A DNA stretch of 64,000 nucleotides from Cyanosarcina radialis HA8281-LM2. Its GTDB lineage: Bacteria; Cyanobacteriota; Cyanobacteriia; Cyanobacteriales; CCAP-1448. The stretch is taken from assembly GCA_019359615.1 (NCBI GenBank), contig JAHHHA010000017.1:1-64000 (forward strand). The letters are read 5' to 3'. The position numbers and the translations under genes were made by a program. Below are positions 62,604 to 64,000 of the stretch, piece after piece. The first letter of the stretch is position 1. Every line of letters starts with the position of its first letter. The notes under the pieces are model-generated. The model saw only the letters and a list, made by a program, of their open reading frames with translations. It was not told the DNA's origin and did not search any database.

Positions 62604-63092
62604 TTATCTGCGATCGCGATCCCAACGGTAGATAGCATTTTGTAGAATTTGCAATCGATTGGCATCTGGATTCCGTTGCCGTTCGTATTCAATCAGTCTG
62701 TCTGCTAGCTGCCTATCGCCTTTCGCTCTTTTGAGCAGTTGTTGGTATAGCTGCTTTTGCATTCCCCCGCTGCTCTGAGAATATCGGCGAAATAGGTAAT
62801 AAATTCCGACACCAACTAAGGCGGCTAAAGCGATCGCGGGTATAGTCCAACTCAATCCTTGAGATGCCAAAAAGCCAAGAATTAATAGAAAAGCGATCGC
62901 GGCAATTCCATACTTTTGCCAAGTCTTGGACTTAGAATCCTCAATCTCTCCTTCACCTCTATCTGGGAGTAAATGAGTGTATTTCGCGGCTTCAGACCAA
63001 CCAGTTTCGTCATCCGAACCGCATTCAGGGCAAGCGCGAGCTTTTAACGATACGTTGGCTCCACAGTTGGGGCAAGTAAAATATTTTGACAT
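62604..63092 (-). CDS. Zinc-ribbon membrane protein
   Basis: A 162-residue protein. An N-terminal zinc ribbon, MSKYFTCPNCGANVSLKARA followed by CPECGSDDETGWSEA, has two CxxC pairs. Two hydrophobic segments at about 60-98 (IAAIAFLLILGFLASQGLSW and ALAALVGVGIYYLFRRY) and a basic helical C-terminus follow (LLKRAKGDRQLADRLIEYER). It is a typical cyanobacterial small ribbon-membrane protein of unknown role. Its N-terminus is duplicated in the chimeric gene at 63749-63982. Confidence 0.8.
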   Translation of the reverse strand: MSKYFTCPNCGANVSLKARACPECGSDDETGWSEAAKYTHLLPDRGEGEIEDSKSKTWQKYGIAAIAFLLILGFLASQGLSWTIPAIALAALVGVGIYYLFRRYSQSSGGMQKQLYQQLLKRAKGDRQLADRLIEYERQRNPDANRLQILQNAIYRWDRDRR

Positions 63093-63148
63093 GGCTGCCT
63101 CCTATGAAGGCGGATCGAGAAGTGATTGCAAAAGCTCTTTTTCTCCCA

Positions 63149-63496
63149 TTAAGCGATCGCCTCCACTGGCTCTAAATATTCTGCCAAGTTACAAAGCACC
63201 ATCAGACTAAATTCATTATCCGGGCCGATCGCTTGCCGCAATTGGTCTAATCGATCGTCCCACACATCAACCACCAAACTTGAATCGGCATCATATTGGT
63301 GAAATTGTTGCAAAATCACAGCCCAAACCTCAACGGCTCCAGAATGCCAAATGTGAGTAGCAAACTGTGGTTTCTCAAAGCCTAACTGTTGAGACAGAGA
63401 CAAAAGATCCCAAGCGCGATCGCCTAATTCTGTAATATTGAGGGCAACTCGAAATTCTCCACGCTTGCCCTTAATGGGGTTAAATGTCTCCTTCAT
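63149..63496 (-). CDS. Conserved hypothetical protein
   Basis: A 115-residue protein: MKETFNPIKGKRGEFRVALN, a helical middle with AWDLLSLSQQLGFEKPQFAT, and VWDDRLDQLRQAIGPDNEFS. No motif, membrane span or signal peptide is recognised. Its ATG overlaps the stop of the upstream 73-residue gene by four bases, so the two form a translational unit. Confidence 0.65.
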   Translation of the reverse strand: MKETFNPIKGKRGEFRVALNITELGDRAWDLLSLSQQLGFEKPQFATHIWHSGAVEVWAVILQQFHQYDADSSLVVDVWDDRLDQLRQAIGPDNEFSLMVLCNLAEYLEPVEAIA

Positions 63497-63714
63497 CGGT
63501 TGTCTCCTTCTGGCGCTGGACGCATTTCTATTCTAAGCGTACAGATGTATTTGCCTGTCGTTTTAGTTCGGCGGCGGCATCCAAGGCATTTGACGATCGT
63601 TTGAGCATCGCTTCGCAGATCGGCAAGACGTTCGCCCTTTCGCTGGGCTTCAGCATCATTATTTGCTGTAATCTCGATCGCATCATCCTCAAAATTGTCT
63701 GGATCTTGCAGCAT
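63493..63714 (-). CDS. Small hypothetical protein coupled to the 63149 gene
   Basis: A 73-residue protein: NFEDDAIEITANNDAEAQRK, then ERLADLRSDAQTIVKCLGCR, ending TGKYICTLRIEMRPAPEG. The two-cysteine turn and beta-rich end could be a small nucleic-acid or protein-binding fold. The 4-bp overlap with the next gene supports it as real. Its start codon (63714) is a plausible ATG. Confidence 0.55.
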   Translation of the reverse strand: MLQDPDNFEDDAIEITANNDAEAQRKGERLADLRSDAQTIVKCLGCRRRTKTTGKYICTLRIEMRPAPEGDNR

Positions 63715-63748
63715 CAGATTTACTCGCTCGATCGCTTCTCAGTATAGT

Positions 63749-63982
63749 TTATTTATCTCCTGAAAACGCTTTGTGTTTCTCAAAAGCAGCTTTTAGTTGC
63801 GCATTCGGTTCGGGTGGATTTTCCAATAGGCTAAAAACTATTTGGGCATCTTTTTCTGACAAAGCAATGACTCGTTCTGCTTCAGACCAACCAGTTTCTC
63901 GATCCGAACCGCATTCAGGACAACCACAAGCCTCGATCGGCACATCTGCCCCACAGTTGCGACAAGTAAAATATTTTGACAT
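63749..63982 (-). CDS. Chimeric zinc-ribbon/DUF1778-like antitoxin protein
   Basis: A 77-residue protein. Residues 1-34 repeat the zinc ribbon of the gene at 62604-63092 (27 of 34 identical by my count): MSKYFTCRNCGADV and CPECGSDRETGWSEA. From residue 35 the sequence becomes VIALSEKDAQIVFSLLENPP, then EPNAQLKAAFEKHKAF, matching the C-terminal toxin-binding half of DUF1778 (TacA-type) antitoxins. The DNA-binding ribbon-helix-helix of a real TacA is missing and replaced by the ribbon. No acetyltransferase toxin gene is seen downstream inside the window. Confidence 0.7.
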   Translation of the reverse strand: MSKYFTCRNCGADVPIEACGCPECGSDRETGWSEAERVIALSEKDAQIVFSLLENPPEPNAQLKAAFEKHKAFSGDK

Positions 63983-64000
63983 TGCTGCCTATTCTCCTAT

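Overview
The window is chromosomal DNA from a cyanobacterium. The evidence is GCGATCGC (HIP1) octamers throughout, intergenic CCCTCTCCC/GGGAGAGGG hairpins, and photosynthetic-lineage genes: the photosystem I assembly factor Ycf3, tocopherol cyclase, ferredoxin-type glutamate synthase, an SLH-type iron-uptake porin, an acyl-lipid desaturase, several Uma2 (DUF820) nucleases and giant multi-PAS kinases. I cannot name the species. No rRNA, tRNA, CRISPR array or complete insertion sequence was seen.

Layout. 0.2-5.3 kb: peroxiredoxin, thioredoxin-like protein, TPR membrane protein, ABC-2 permease, Uma2 nuclease and hisC. 5.3-10.1 kb: an accessory island, almost all on the minus strand, made of toxin-antitoxin pairs (ParDE-like, BrnT plus antitoxin, PIN plus antitoxin), the DUF6888/DUF6887 pair, an HNH nuclease with a small partner, three more copies or fragments of that partner family, a 42-bp promoter-like cassette repeated three times, and three fragments resembling the 3' end of gltB. 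10.1-21.7 kb: Uma2, gltB, a TnpB remnant and a 1954-aa hybrid kinase with ten PAS domains. 22.2-26.9 kb: glycosyltransferase, membrane protein, dapB and a porin behind a Fur-box-like site. 27.0-30.8 kb: a second island with a MazEF-type pair, broken copies of its antitoxin, and a tight four-gene operon headed by ParA and an atypical ParB-like protein. 31-43.9 kb: ileS, a small protein with a truncated HNH gene, a TetR regulator fused to a recombinase-like domain and divergent from a desaturase with two palindromic operators, Uma2 genes, tocopherol cyclase, an ATP-grasp protein, a nonsense-broken nuclease-like gene, a cyclic-peptide-type ABC exporter and a DUF6335 protein. 44-55.3 kb: an FAD/Fe-S oxidoreductase and a two-component cluster of two response regulators and two large kinases. 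55.8-64 kb: pentapeptide protein, gatC, ycf3, a conserved membrane protein, hisS, and small zinc-ribbon and hypothetical proteins.

The most unusual signals concern how the accessory DNA was put together. Breakpoints fall at HIP1 octamers. A gltB-tail fragment differs from the resident gene only at synonymous positions. The same promoter-like cassette precedes three unrelated genes. Palindromic or low-complexity repeats lie in frame inside gltB, tocopherol cyclase and the FAD oxidoreductase. The best candidates for undescribed systems are the ParA/ParB-like four-gene operon, the recurring small-helical-protein plus HNH pair, the TetR-recombinase fusion, and the zinc-ribbon/DUF1778 chimera at the right end. 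All are inferences from sequence alone.
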